Part shown: positions 1 through 7,347 of the stretch, in pieces
Layout: every line of letters starts with the position of its first letter
Numbering within the stretch: position 1 is the stretch's first letter
NCBI GenBank assembly: GCA_020425485.1
Contig: JAGQRL010000216.1
Span: forward strand, 1-15,318
Reading direction: 5' to 3'
DNA length: 15,318 nucleotides
DNA from: Rhodospirillaceae bacterium
GTDB lineage: Bacteria; Pseudomonadota; Alphaproteobacteria; DSM-16000; Inquilinaceae
The notes under the pieces: generated by a model
What the model was told of the DNA's origin: nothing
The model's database searches: none
What the model saw: only the letters and a program-made list of their open reading frames with translations
Program-made: the position numbers and the translations under genes

Positions 1-1119
1 AAGCTGGGCATCCCGCTGGCCGAACAGAAGCTGCTGGCCGGCGTGGTCGCCGTCGATGCGGTGTTCGACAGCGTCTCGGTGGCCACCACCTTCAAGAAGA
101 AGCTGTCGGAAGCCGGCGTCATCTTCTGTTCCATCTCCGAGGCGGTGAAGGACCACCCGGAGCTGGTGAAGAAGTATCTGGGCTCGGTGGTGCCGGTGGC
201 GGACAACAAGCACGCCTGCCTGAACTCAGCCGTGTTCACCGATGGCTCCTTCGTCTACGTGCCAGAGGGCGTGCGCTGCCCCATGGAGCTGTCCACCTAT
301 TTCCGCATCAATGCGGAGAACACCGGGCAGTTCGAGCGCACCCTGATCGTTGCCGACAAGGGGGCCTACGTCTCCTACCTGGAAGGCTGCACCGCCCCGC
401 AGCGCGACGAGAACCAGCTCCACGCCGCGGTGGTGGAACTGGTGGCGCTCGACGATGCGGAGATCAAATACTCCACGGTGCAGAACTGGTACCCCGGCGA
501 TGAGCACGGCCAGGGCGGCATCTACAACTTCGTCACCAAGCGCGGCGCCTGCCGCGGGCGCAATTCCAAGATTTCCTGGACGCAGGTGGAAACCGGCTCG
601 GCGATCACCTGGAAGTACCCGTCGTGCATCCTGCAGGGCGACAATTCGGTGGGCGAATTCTACTCCGTCGCCATCACCAACAACTACCAGCAGGCCGATA
701 CCGGCACCAAGATGATCCATATCGGCAAGAACACGCGCAGCCGGATCATCTCCAAGGGCATCTCGGCCGGCAAGTCGGACAACACCTATCGCGGCCTGGT
801 GCGCATCCTGCCCGGCGCGGAGGGGGCGAAGAACTACACCCAGTGCGACAGCCTGCTGATCGGCGATCAGTGCGGCGCCCACACCGTGCCCTATATCGAA
901 AACCGCAATCGCACCGCCACGGTGGAGCACGAAGCCACCACCTCGCGGGTGAGCGAAGACCAGCTCTTCTACTGCCGCCAGCGCGGCATCGGCGAGGAAG
1001 AGGCGCTGACGCTGATCGTCAACGGCTTCTGCCGCGAGGTGCTGCAGGTGCTGCCCATGGAGTTTGCCGTGGAAGCCCAGAAGCTGGTGGGCATCAGCCT
1101 GGAAGGCAGCGTCGGATAA
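1..1119 (+). CDS. sufB: SufB, Fe-S cluster assembly scaffold (5' partial)
   Basis: Core subunit of the SufBC2D scaffold on which Fe-S clusters are built in the cytosol. The reading frame is open from base 1 (K-L-G-I-P-L), so the N terminus lies outside the window. 372 residues remain of a protein that is 495 long in E. coli, so roughly 120 are missing. Family motifs are clear: YLEGCTAP, NWYPGDEHGQGGIYNFVTKR, SWTQVETGSAITWKYPS, IISKGISAGKSDNTYRGLV and EHEATTSR. By remembered alignment to E. coli SufB, Cys130 here matches the sulfur-accepting Cys254, Cys282 (TQCD) matches the SufD-interface Cys405, and Glu309-His310-Glu311 match the 432-434 cluster-site residues. All are intact. A GTG at 43 is internal, not the start, because conserved SufB sequence continues upstream of it. 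sufC begins 57 bp after the stop. Promoter and any regulator gene are off the left edge. Confidence 0.97.
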   Translation, partial: KLGIPLAEQKLLAGVVAVDAVFDSVSVATTFKKKLSEAGVIFCSISEAVKDHPELVKKYLGSVVPVADNKHACLNSAVFTDGSFVYVPEGVRCPMELSTYFRINAENTGQFERTLIVADKGAYVSYLEGCTAPQRDENQLHAAVVELVALDDAEIKYSTVQNWYPGDEHGQGGIYNFVTKRGACRGRNSKISWTQVETGSAITWKYPSCILQGDNSVGEFYSVAITNNYQQADTGTKMIHIGKNTRSRIISKGISAGKSDNTYRGLVRILPGAEGAKNYTQCDSLLIGDQCGAHTVPYIENRNRTATVEHEATTSRVSEDQLFYCRQRGIGEEEALTLIVNGFCREVLQVLPMEFAVEAQKLVGISLEGSVG

Positions 1120-1176
1120 CGGGCGCCCATCGGCCGCCGCCCAGCGCTGTTCCTCTTGCCAACGGATCTGCCAAAC

Positions 1177-1923
1177 ATGCTTGAAATCAAGGACCTGCAC
1201 GCGACCATCGACGGCAAGGAGATCCTCAAGGGGGTCACGCTGTCCGTCGGCGCCGGCGAGGTGCACGCCATCATGGGCCCCAACGGGTCCGGCAAGAGCA
1301 CGCTGTCCTACGTGCTGTCCGGCCGCGAAGGCTACGAGATCACCGGCGGCTCGGTCACCTTCAACGGCGCCGACCTGATGGAGATGGTGCCGGAGGAGCG
1401 CGCCCGCGCGGGCATCTTCCTGGCCTTCCAGTACCCGGTGGAAATCGCCGGGGTGAGCATGACCAACTTCCTGCAAACCGCGGTGAACGCCCATCGCCGG
1501 GCGCGCGGCGAGGAGGAGCTGGACCCGCTGGCCTTCGTGAAGTTCGCCCGCGCCCAGGCCAAGGAGCTGGGGGTGAAGGACGACCTCTTGAAGCGGCCGG
1601 TGAACATGGGCTTTTCCGGCGGCGAGAAGAAGCGCAACGAAATCCTGCAGATGGCGCTGCTGCAACCTTCCCTCGGCATCCTCGACGAGACCGATTCCGG
1701 CCTCGACATCGATGCGCTGAAGGTGGTGTCCGATGGCGTCAACCGCCTGCGCGGGCCCAACCGCTCCTTCCTCGTCATCACCCACTACCAGCGCCTGCTC
1801 ACCCACATCGTGCCGGACTTCGTGCACATCCTGGCCCATGGCCGCATCGTCCGCTCCGGCGGCCAGGAGCTGGCCGAGCAGTTGGAGAAGTCGGGCTATG
1901 CCGGCCTGGTGGAGGCGGCATGA
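1177..1923 (+). CDS. sufC: SufC, ABC-type ATPase of the SUF scaffold
   Basis: ATPase that drives conformational change in the SufBC2D complex during cluster assembly. It is an ABC ATPase without transmembrane segments, so it is not a transporter. The 248-residue length equals that of E. coli SufC. Walker A is GPNGSGKST (34-42), the Q-loop is FQYP around Q85, the ABC signature is FSGGE (146-150), Walker B is LGILDE (166-171) followed by the SufC-typical TDSGLDIDAL, and the H-loop histidine is His203 (ITHYQ). I chose the ATG at 1177 (M-L-E-I-K-D-L-H) because SufC proteins start this way. An in-frame TTG at 1156 would add seven residues of no family resemblance. The ribosome site is weak, with only CGGAT at 1164-1168 in front. 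The stop codon overlaps the sufD start (ATGA, 1920-1923), so the two are probably translationally coupled. Confidence 0.97.
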   Translation: MLEIKDLHATIDGKEILKGVTLSVGAGEVHAIMGPNGSGKSTLSYVLSGREGYEITGGSVTFNGADLMEMVPEERARAGIFLAFQYPVEIAGVSMTNFLQTAVNAHRRARGEEELDPLAFVKFARAQAKELGVKDDLLKRPVNMGFSGGEKKRNEILQMALLQPSLGILDETDSGLDIDALKVVSDGVNRLRGPNRSFLVITHYQRLLTHIVPDFVHILAHGRIVRSGGQELAEQLEKSGYAGLVEAA

Positions 1924-3308
1924 CGGCCGTACCCACGCCTCTGCATGGCGGTGATCCGCACTCAGACAGCCTCGTGCTGGTGGAAACCGCGCGGCCGCTG
2001 ATGGATGCCTACCGGCTGGCGCGCAACACCCTGCCGGGGGCACGCCACCCGGCGCTGATGCAGGCGCGCGACCGCGCCATGGCCCGCTTCGCCCAGGCGG
2101 GGCTGCCCACCAGGCGCGACGAGGCGTGGAAATACACCGACCTGAAGCGGCTGGCCAAGCTGGCCCCGCTGATGACTGCCGGCGATCAGCCGCCGCCCGC
2201 TGACCTGGACGACACCTTGGCCGTGGCGGACGAAAGCCTGCACGCCATGGTGTTTGTGGACGGCCGCTTCCGCGCCGACCTGTCGTTCCTCGGCAGCCTG
2301 CCGGACGGCGTGACGGTGCGCCCGGTCTCCGAGGTCCTGGAAGAGGCCCCCGATACCCTGGCTGCCCTGTTCGAGGGCGACGCGGCAGCGCGCGACGGGC
2401 TGGAATGGGCCGCCCTGGCGCTGATGGCCGATGGCGCCTTCGTGGAGCTGGCCGAAAGCGCGGAGCTGGAGTCTCCGCTGCGCCTCGTCCACCTGTTCTC
2501 CCAGCGCCCGGCCCCGGTGCTGGCCGCCCCCCACCTGTCGGTGCGGGCAGGCGCCAACAGTGCCGTCACCGTGGTGGAACACTGGGCCGGCCCGGCGGCG
2601 GGCGATGCGGTGATCCTGCCCACCCAGGCGATCGCGCTCGGCGACGGTGCGCGCGTGCGCCTCTACCGCCACCAGGAAGGCGGCGACGGCGCCCTCCACC
2701 TGGCGCGCGGCGATGTCCGCGTCGCCCGCGACACCACGTTCGAAGCCTTCGCGCTCACCACCGGCGGCGGCCTGGTGCGCAACGAGATGCGTGTCGCCAT
2801 CGACGGTCCGGGGGTGGATGTGCACCTGGGCGGCGTCTACCTGGGCAACGGCGACCGCCATATCGACACCACCACCCTGGTGCAGCACGCCGCCCCCGAT
2901 GGGGTGAGCCGCCAGGTGTTCCGCGGCGTGCTCGACGACCGCGCCCACGGCGTGTTCCAGGGCCGCGTCGGCGTCGCCCGCGATGCCCAGCGCACCGATG
3001 GCCACCAGCTTTCCAACGCGCTGCTGCTGTCGCCCAAGGCGGAGATGGACGCCAAGCCGGAGCTGGAGATCTTCGCCGACGACGTGAAGTGCAGCCACGG
3101 CGCCACCACCGGCGACATCGACCACAACGCGCTGTTCTACCTGCGCGCCCGCGGCATCGACGAAGCGGTGGCCCGCGGCCTCTTGATCGAAGCCTTTATC
3201 GGCGAGGCCATGGCCGATATCACCGATGAGGGCGTGGCCGAAGCCTTCGCCGACGCCGCCCGGTCGTGGTGGCACGCGCACACGCGCACGCACACTCCGG
3301 CCGCCTGA
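1920..3308 (+). CDS. sufD: SufD, Fe-S cluster assembly scaffold subunit
   Basis: Paralogue and partner of SufB; together with two SufC it forms the cytosolic scaffold, and the SufB-SufD interface is where the nascent cluster forms. 462 residues. The N-terminal alpha domain has the typical GLPTRRDEAWKYTDLKRL segment. The middle is the right-handed beta-helix region. The C terminus carries CSHGATTGDIDHNALFYLRARGI, in which Cys391 and His393 match E. coli SufD Cys358 and the essential His360. The start ATG at 1920 overlaps the sufC stop, and GGAGG at 1911-1915 lies four bases upstream, a short but usable spacing. The protein ends in a basic, His/Thr-rich tail (HAHTRTHT) encoded by a strictly alternating purine-pyrimidine tract. 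Twenty-four bases separate its stop from the sufS start. Confidence 0.96.
   Translation: MTAVPTPLHGGDPHSDSLVLVETARPLMDAYRLARNTLPGARHPALMQARDRAMARFAQAGLPTRRDEAWKYTDLKRLAKLAPLMTAGDQPPPADLDDTLAVADESLHAMVFVDGRFRADLSFLGSLPDGVTVRPVSEVLEEAPDTLAALFEGDAAARDGLEWAALALMADGAFVELAESAELESPLRLVHLFSQRPAPVLAAPHLSVRAGANSAVTVVEHWAGPAAGDAVILPTQAIALGDGARVRLYRHQEGGDGALHLARGDVRVARDTTFEAFALTTGGGLVRNEMRVAIDGPGVDVHLGGVYLGNGDRHIDTTTLVQHAAPDGVSRQVFRGVLDDRAHGVFQGRVGVARDAQRTDGHQLSNALLLSPKAEMDAKPELEIFADDVKCSHGATTGDIDHNALFYLRARGIDEAVARGLLIEAFIGEAMADITDEGVAEAFADAARSWWHAHTRTHTPAA
3272..3295 (+). repeat. 24-bp alternating purine-pyrimidine tract in the sufD 3' end
   Basis: From 3272 to 3295 every base alternates purine then pyrimidine, made only of GC and AC dinucleotides. 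It encodes the His-Ala-His-Thr-Arg-Thr-His-Thr tail of SufD. Such (GC/AC)n tracts are the classic sequence type able to form left-handed Z-DNA under negative supercoiling, and they can slip during replication. Whether it does either here is not shown by sequence alone. Confidence 0.6.
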
Positions 3309-3332
3309 GCAGGACAGGGGGAACGGCCGGCG

Positions 3333-4640
3333 ATGCATGGGGGCATGGAGCAGCAGCCAATGGATGGATTGCCGCGCGAACTGGGGCAGCAGACGCCCGC
3401 CGCCTACGATGTGGAGCGCGTGCGCGCCGATTTCCCCATCCTCGCCCGCCGGGTGCATGAAAAGCCCGGCAAGCCGGGCAAGCCGCTGGTGTATCTGGAC
3501 ACCGCCGCCTCGGCCCAGAAGCCGCGGGTGGTGCTGGATGCCCTGATGAGCGCCTACAGCGACGACTATGCCAACGTGCACCGCGGCCTCTACGAGCTGT
3601 CGGCCCGCTCCACCGAGGCGTTCGAAGCCGCGCGCACCACCGTACAGCGCTTCCTCAACGCCGGTTCCGACCGCGAGATCATCTTCACCAAGAGCACGAC
3701 GGAAGCCATCAACCTGGTCGCCCACAGCTTCGGCGAGGCGTTCCTCACCGAAGGCGACGAGGTGATGCTGACGGAGATGGAGCACCACGCCAACATCGTG
3801 CCCTGGCAGCTTCTGCGCGCCCGCAAGGGCATCAAGCTGGTGGTGGTGCCGGTGGGCGACGACGGCGCGCTCGACCTGGCGGAGGTGGAAGCGCGCATCG
3901 GCCCGCGCACCAAGCTGATCTCCGTCACCCACGTGTCCAACGTGCTGGGCACCGTGGTGCCGGTGAAGGAACTGGTGGCCCTGGCCCATGCCCACGGCGT
4001 GCCGGTGATGGTGGACGGCTCCCAGGGGGCGGTGCACATGCCGGTGGATGTGCGCGACCTGGACTGCGACTTCTACGCGCTCACCGGCCACAAGCTGTAC
4101 GGCCCCACCGGCGTCGGCGTGCTCTACGGCAAGGAAGACCTGCTGGACCGCATGCCGCCCTTTCTCGGCGGCGGCGACATGATTCGCCGCGTCACCTTCG
4201 AGGAAACCACCTTCGCCGAGCTGCCCGCCAAGTTCGAGGCTGGCACCCCGCCCATCGCCGAAACCATCGGCCTGGCCGCCGCCATGGACTATCTGGAGGG
4301 GCTCGGCCGTGCCGCCATCGCCGCCCATGAACACGATGTCGGCGCCTATGCCATGGCCCGGCTGGCCGAGGTGCCGGGGCTGACGCTCTACGGCACCACG
4401 CCGGACAAGGCGGCCATCGCCTCCTTCACGCTGGACTGCGCCCACGCCCACGACATCTCCACCCTGGTGGACATGTCCCACGGTGTGGCCCTGCGCGCCG
4501 GCCACCACTGCGCCCAACCGCTGATGGACAAGTTCGGCGTGGCGGCGACCACCCGCGCCTCCATCGGCCTCTACACCACGCGCGCGGAAATCGACGTGCT
4601 GGTGGACGCCCTGCTGCGCGTGCGGGAGATCTTCGCATGA
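3333..4640 (+). CDS. sufS: SufS, group II cysteine desulfurase
   Basis: PLP enzyme that removes sulfur from L-cysteine (giving alanine) and holds it as a persulfide for the SufBCD scaffold. 435 residues against 406 in E. coli; the extra length is mostly N-terminal plus a small K-P-G insertion near residues 44-51. The PLP lysine is Lys254 (TGHKLYGPTG), the cofactor-stacking His is in MEHHANIVPW (His151/152), and the persulfide cysteine is Cys393 in LRAGHHCAQPL, typical of group II enzymes. The usual YLDNAAS reads YLDTAAS here. The ATG at 3333 follows AGGGGG at about 3316-3321. In-frame ATG at 3360 with GGAG nine bases upstream is a credible alternative giving a shorter protein. The stop overlaps the sufT start as ATGA (4637-4640). 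No SufE/SufU activator gene is adjacent. Confidence 0.96.
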   Translation: MHGGMEQQPMDGLPRELGQQTPAAYDVERVRADFPILARRVHEKPGKPGKPLVYLDTAASAQKPRVVLDALMSAYSDDYANVHRGLYELSARSTEAFEAARTTVQRFLNAGSDREIIFTKSTTEAINLVAHSFGEAFLTEGDEVMLTEMEHHANIVPWQLLRARKGIKLVVVPVGDDGALDLAEVEARIGPRTKLISVTHVSNVLGTVVPVKELVALAHAHGVPVMVDGSQGAVHMPVDVRDLDCDFYALTGHKLYGPTGVGVLYGKEDLLDRMPPFLGGGDMIRRVTFEETTFAELPAKFEAGTPPIAETIGLAAAMDYLEGLGRAAIAAHEHDVGAYAMARLAEVPGLTLYGTTPDKAAIASFTLDCAHAHDISTLVDMSHGVALRAGHHCAQPLMDKFGVAATTRASIGLYTTRAEIDVLVDALLRVREIFA

Positions 4641-5083
4641 GCGGGGAGTTCGCCGGCGGGCGGCCGGTTCCGGGCCCGGGGCTCGACCAGTTCCTGCCGT
4701 CGATGGAGGTGGTGGAACCCGATTGGGTGCATGTGCCGCCCGCCGTGGGCGAGGTGCCGGCCGGCCCCATCGATCCGGAGGCGGTGAAGACCGCCATCAT
4801 CGACAACCTGCTGCTGATCTTCGACCCGGAGATCCCGATCAACATCTACGATCTCGGGCTGATCTACGGCATCGAGGTGGCCGAAGACGGCCAGGCCCGG
4901 GTGGAGATGACGCTGACGGCCCCCAACTGCCCGGTCGCCGGCAGCCTGCCGGCCATGGTGGAGCGCGGCGTGCGCAACGTGCCGGGGGTGAGCGGCTGCC
5001 ACGTGGAGCTGGTGTGGGATCCGCCGTGGAACCTGGGCATGGCCAGCGAGGATGCGCAGATCGCGCTGGGCTATGGGTTTTAG
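4637..5083 (+). CDS. sufT: SufT, MIP18/DUF59-family Fe-S maturation factor
   Basis: Small MIP18-family (DUF59) protein that in bacterial suf operons helps mature Fe-S proteins, acting as an accessory rather than as part of the SufBCD scaffold. 148 residues. The first roughly 50 residues form a variable, Pro/Gly-rich leader (EFAGGRPVPGPGLDQFLPSM region). The DUF59 domain follows, with DPEIPINIYDLGLIYGIEV, MTLTAPNCPVAGSLP (conserved Cys) and LVWDPPWNLGM. The start ATG at 4637 overlaps the sufS stop, and GGGAG at 4624-4628 sits eight bases upstream. Both the overlap and the position between sufS and an A-type carrier match the order common in alphaproteobacterial suf operons (recalled, not searched). 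Confidence 0.93.
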   Translation: MSGEFAGGRPVPGPGLDQFLPSMEVVEPDWVHVPPAVGEVPAGPIDPEAVKTAIIDNLLLIFDPEIPINIYDLGLIYGIEVAEDGQARVEMTLTAPNCPVAGSLPAMVERGVRNVPGVSGCHVELVWDPPWNLGMASEDAQIALGYGF

Positions 5084-5136
5084 CCGGTGCGGCCCCATAT
5101 GATTCTACCAAAGGGCGAACGAGCGAGGATGCGGAG

Positions 5137-5520
5137 ATGAAGCCACTGCCCAAGGCCCTGACCCTGACCGACCGCGCCGCGGCGCGCCTGAAGGAACTGA
5201 TGGACACCGCCGACAAGCCCATCCTGGGGCTGCGGGTCGGCGTGAAGGCGCGCGGCTGTTCCGGCCTCAGCTACTTCATGGAGTATGCCGAGGAGCAGAA
5301 GCGCTTTGAGGAGAAGGTGGAGGACAAGGGCGTCACCCTGTTGATCGACCCCGCCGCCACCATGTTCCTCATCGGCACCGAGATGGACTACGTGCAGGAA
5401 GACCTCGGCGCCCGCTTCGTCTTCAACAATCCCAACGAAGTGGACCGCTGCGGCTGCGGTGAGAGCTTCCGCGTCGCCGGCCAGGAACCCGAACAGCCCG
5501 AACAGCCGGTACCGGTCTAG
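5137..5520 (+). CDS. sufA: A-type Fe-S carrier protein (SufA/IscA/ErpA family, HesB-like)
   Basis: Carrier that receives Fe-S clusters from the scaffold and delivers them to apoproteins. 127 residues, close to the E. coli family members. The three cluster-ligating cysteines are present: Cys41 (ARGCSGLSY) and Cys105/Cys107 (DRCGCGESF), with the usual spacing and the FNNPN loop before the CGC motif. The ATG at 5137 was chosen because M-K-P-L-P-K-A-L-T-L-T runs straight into the family fold and AGGA at 5126-5129 lies seven bases upstream. The same frame is open far upstream but only as an out-of-frame shadow of sufT. The C terminus has a short Glu-Gln-Pro repeat (EPEQPEQP). Last gene of the operon, 53 bp after sufT. 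Sequence alone does not separate SufA from IscA or ErpA; the symbol rests on context. Confidence 0.9.
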   Translation: MKPLPKALTLTDRAAARLKELMDTADKPILGLRVGVKARGCSGLSYFMEYAEEQKRFEEKVEDKGVTLLIDPAATMFLIGTEMDYVQEDLGARFVFNNPNEVDRCGCGESFRVAGQEPEQPEQPVPV

Positions 5521-5551
5521 CCGCTCTTGACGGTCGGCCCCGGCCTCACCG

Positions 5552-5566
5552 GCCCCGCCACGGGGC
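5552..5566 (+). terminator. Possible weak terminator hairpin after the suf operon
   Basis: GCCCCG, a three-base loop CCA and CGGGGC form a perfect six-base stem about 30 bases past the last suf stop, in the 84-bp convergent gap before the TPR gene stop. It is followed by GTCTTGG rather than a T-run, so it is weak as an intrinsic terminator in either direction. An overlapping stem (GGGGCG with CGTCCC) could compete with it. Rho-dependent ending is equally possible. Confidence 0.3.
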
Positions 5567-5604
5567 GTCTTGGCGTCCCGTCCGGTCCCGGGCGGCCCGG
5601 GCGG

Positions 5605-7347
5605 CTAATGAAGTAGCCGGCACCCCGCCTGCAAGCAGGCCTCCAGCGCTGCGCGCGTCTCCGCTGCGTAGTCGCCATCGGGTCCCACGGGCGCATAGCC
5701 GTGCTCCGTCAGCGCTTGCTGAACCTGCCGGACCACCTCCGCTCCACCGACTGAGATCGCCCGCTCGAATTCGGCCAGCGCGTCGTCGCTACGCCCCAAC
5801 GCGGCGTAGATATGGGCGCGGATGGTCATGGCGTCAGGCGAGTGTGGCGACTGGCCCAGCGCCTGATCGGCATAGGGCAGCGCGATGTCGGCGTGGTCGT
5901 TCGCATAGAGCTGCGTGGCCAGGTCGACCAGCACGCCCGCGCGCTGATCGGGCGGGCCGTCGTAGCGGCGGAGGGCCTCCTCGAAGTCCTCGACAGCCGG
6001 ACCTTCCTCGCCAAGAAAAATATACATACCGCCGCGGTTGAAGTAGGCCATTACAAATTCTGGATTGATGTCCAGCGCCCGGTTATAGTCCTCAATCGCC
6101 CGCTCATAGTCTCCCAACGCACCATAGCAAGATCCGCGATCATTATAGACTAGGTCATTGCCGGGATCGAGGCGGACTGCTTCGTCATAGTCCTGGATCG
6201 CCAGCTGGTACTCACCGGCCTCGTAGTTCAACAGGCCGCGGTTGGCGCGTATCACGGCATTGTCGGGATCTAGCCGGATCGCCGCGTCGAAATCCTCAAA
6301 CGCCCGCTCATGCGCGCCCAACCGGTGGTGGGCAATGCCACGCACGTTGTGCAACTCGGCAGAGCCCGGCCCCAGGCGGATCGCCTCGTCGTAGTCCTGA
6401 ACCGCCCGCCGGTCGTCGCCGAGCCGGGCATAGGCGAGGCCGCGATTCTGGTAGGCCGGGGCGGTGCTCGGATCGATGCGGATTGCCTGGTCGAAGTCCT
6501 CGATCGCCCGTTGGTCCTGGCCAAGATGCGCGTAGGCCAAGCCGCGGTTGCTGTAGGCCAAGGCAAAGTCCGACGCCAGCCGGATCGCTTCGTCGTAGTC
6601 CTCGATCGCCTGCAGGTATTCGCCGAGGTCGTCCAGCGCCAGCCCACGGTTGTTGTAGGCCAGAGCAAGGTCCGGCGCGATCCGGAGCGCTTCGTTATAG
6701 TTTTCGATTGCCAGACCGTAATCGCCGAGCTCGCGATAGATGAGGCCCCGGTTGACGTAAGCTGCAACATAGTCCGGATCGAGGCGGAGGGCGTCGCCAT
6801 AATCCTGGAGCGCCTGCTGGAAATCGCCAAGATTTCTATACGCGAGGCCACGGTTGTAGTGATTTACGGGATTGTCCGGTTCCAGATCTATCGCCTGGCC
6901 GTAATCTTCTATCGCGCGCTCGTACTCGCCAAGCTGCCCGTAAGCATTGCCACGGATCCTGTAAGTCGAGGCAAAGTTCGGGTCCAGACGGATCGCCGCA
7001 TCGTTGTCCTCGATCGCCCGCCGATAGTCGCCAAGCTCGAAGAAAGCCAAGCCGCGGTGAAAGTAAAGAATGGGGCTTTCCAGGCCAAGGCGGATCGCCT
7101 CGTCGAAGTCCTCGATCGCCTGGGCAAAGCCGCCGAGCTGGACATAGGCGATGCCGCGGTTGGCATGGATGGCGGCGAGATCCGACTGCGCAATCCCGTC
7201 GAATTCGAGCACTGCCGTGCATCCGTCGATGCGCAGGTTCGGGTCGGCCGCGCCGACGCAATCGTCCACCACGTCCGCCCGCGCCGCGGCCAGTGGCATC
7301 GTCAGGATGGTCGCGGCAATCACTGCCGCCAGCGCCGACCGTGTCAT
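5605..7347 (-). CDS. Exported TPR-repeat protein with C-terminal peptidoglycan-binding-like segment
   Basis: 580 residues; function unknown. Residues 1-24 are a signal peptide (basic start, hydrophobic core, AARA then D25), so it should act in the periplasm or beyond. Cys30 and Cys43 (DPNLRIDGCTAVLE region) may form a disulfide. From about residue 63, twelve contiguous 34-residue TPRs run to about 470, most opening with NRG and carrying LG..., AI.DYD.AIRLDP. Two degenerate units follow (471-541). Residues 542-580, VQQALTEHGY...GPDG...TRAAL, resemble one peptidoglycan-binding (PG_binding_1) helical unit. I chose the ATG at 7347 because the signal peptide starts there; an ATG at 7479 is in frame but adds an uncharacteristic 44 residues through the G11 tract. 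Base composition is atypical (6001-6060 is 27/60 G+C), with AT-rich codons. TPRs suggest protein-protein scaffolding; partners are unknown. It is convergent with suf and divergent from kbl. Confidence 0.88.
   Translation of the reverse strand: MTRSALAAVIAATILTMPLAAARADVVDDCVGAADPNLRIDGCTAVLEFDGIAQSDLAAIHANRGIAYVQLGGFAQAIEDFDEAIRLGLESPILYFHRGLAFFELGDYRRAIEDNDAAIRLDPNFASTYRIRGNAYGQLGEYERAIEDYGQAIDLEPDNPVNHYNRGLAYRNLGDFQQALQDYGDALRLDPDYVAAYVNRGLIYRELGDYGLAIENYNEALRIAPDLALAYNNRGLALDDLGEYLQAIEDYDEAIRLASDFALAYSNRGLAYAHLGQDQRAIEDFDQAIRIDPSTAPAYQNRGLAYARLGDDRRAVQDYDEAIRLGPGSAELHNVRGIAHHRLGAHERAFEDFDAAIRLDPDNAVIRANRGLLNYEAGEYQLAIQDYDEAVRLDPGNDLVYNDRGSCYGALGDYERAIEDYNRALDINPEFVMAYFNRGGMYIFLGEEGPAVEDFEEALRRYDGPPDQRAGVLVDLATQLYANDHADIALPYADQALGQSPHSPDAMTIRAHIYAALGRSDDALAEFERAISVGGAEVVRQVQQALTEHGYAPVGPDGDYAAETRAALEACLQAGCRLLH

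Noticed and set aside
43..45. GTG at 43 as the sufB start
   Set aside because: The frame is open to base 1 with conserved SufB sequence before it, and about 120 N-terminal residues are missing, so the gene is truncated by the window.
226..2043. 605-codon open frame on the - strand across sufB/sufC/sufD
   Set aside because: It is antisense to three clear suf genes. Its translation is rich in His, Gln, Val and Ala with no domain; long antisense frames are expected in GC-rich DNA.
1962..4517. 851-codon open frame on the - strand across sufD and sufS
   Set aside because: Same cause: the translation is low-complexity (H, G, V, Q-rich), has no recognisable motif and lies wholly over two well-supported genes.
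6069..7162. CRISPR-like regular spacing of similar 102-bp blocks
   Set aside because: The blocks translate into 34-residue TPRs in one frame. There are no identical short repeats with unique spacers.
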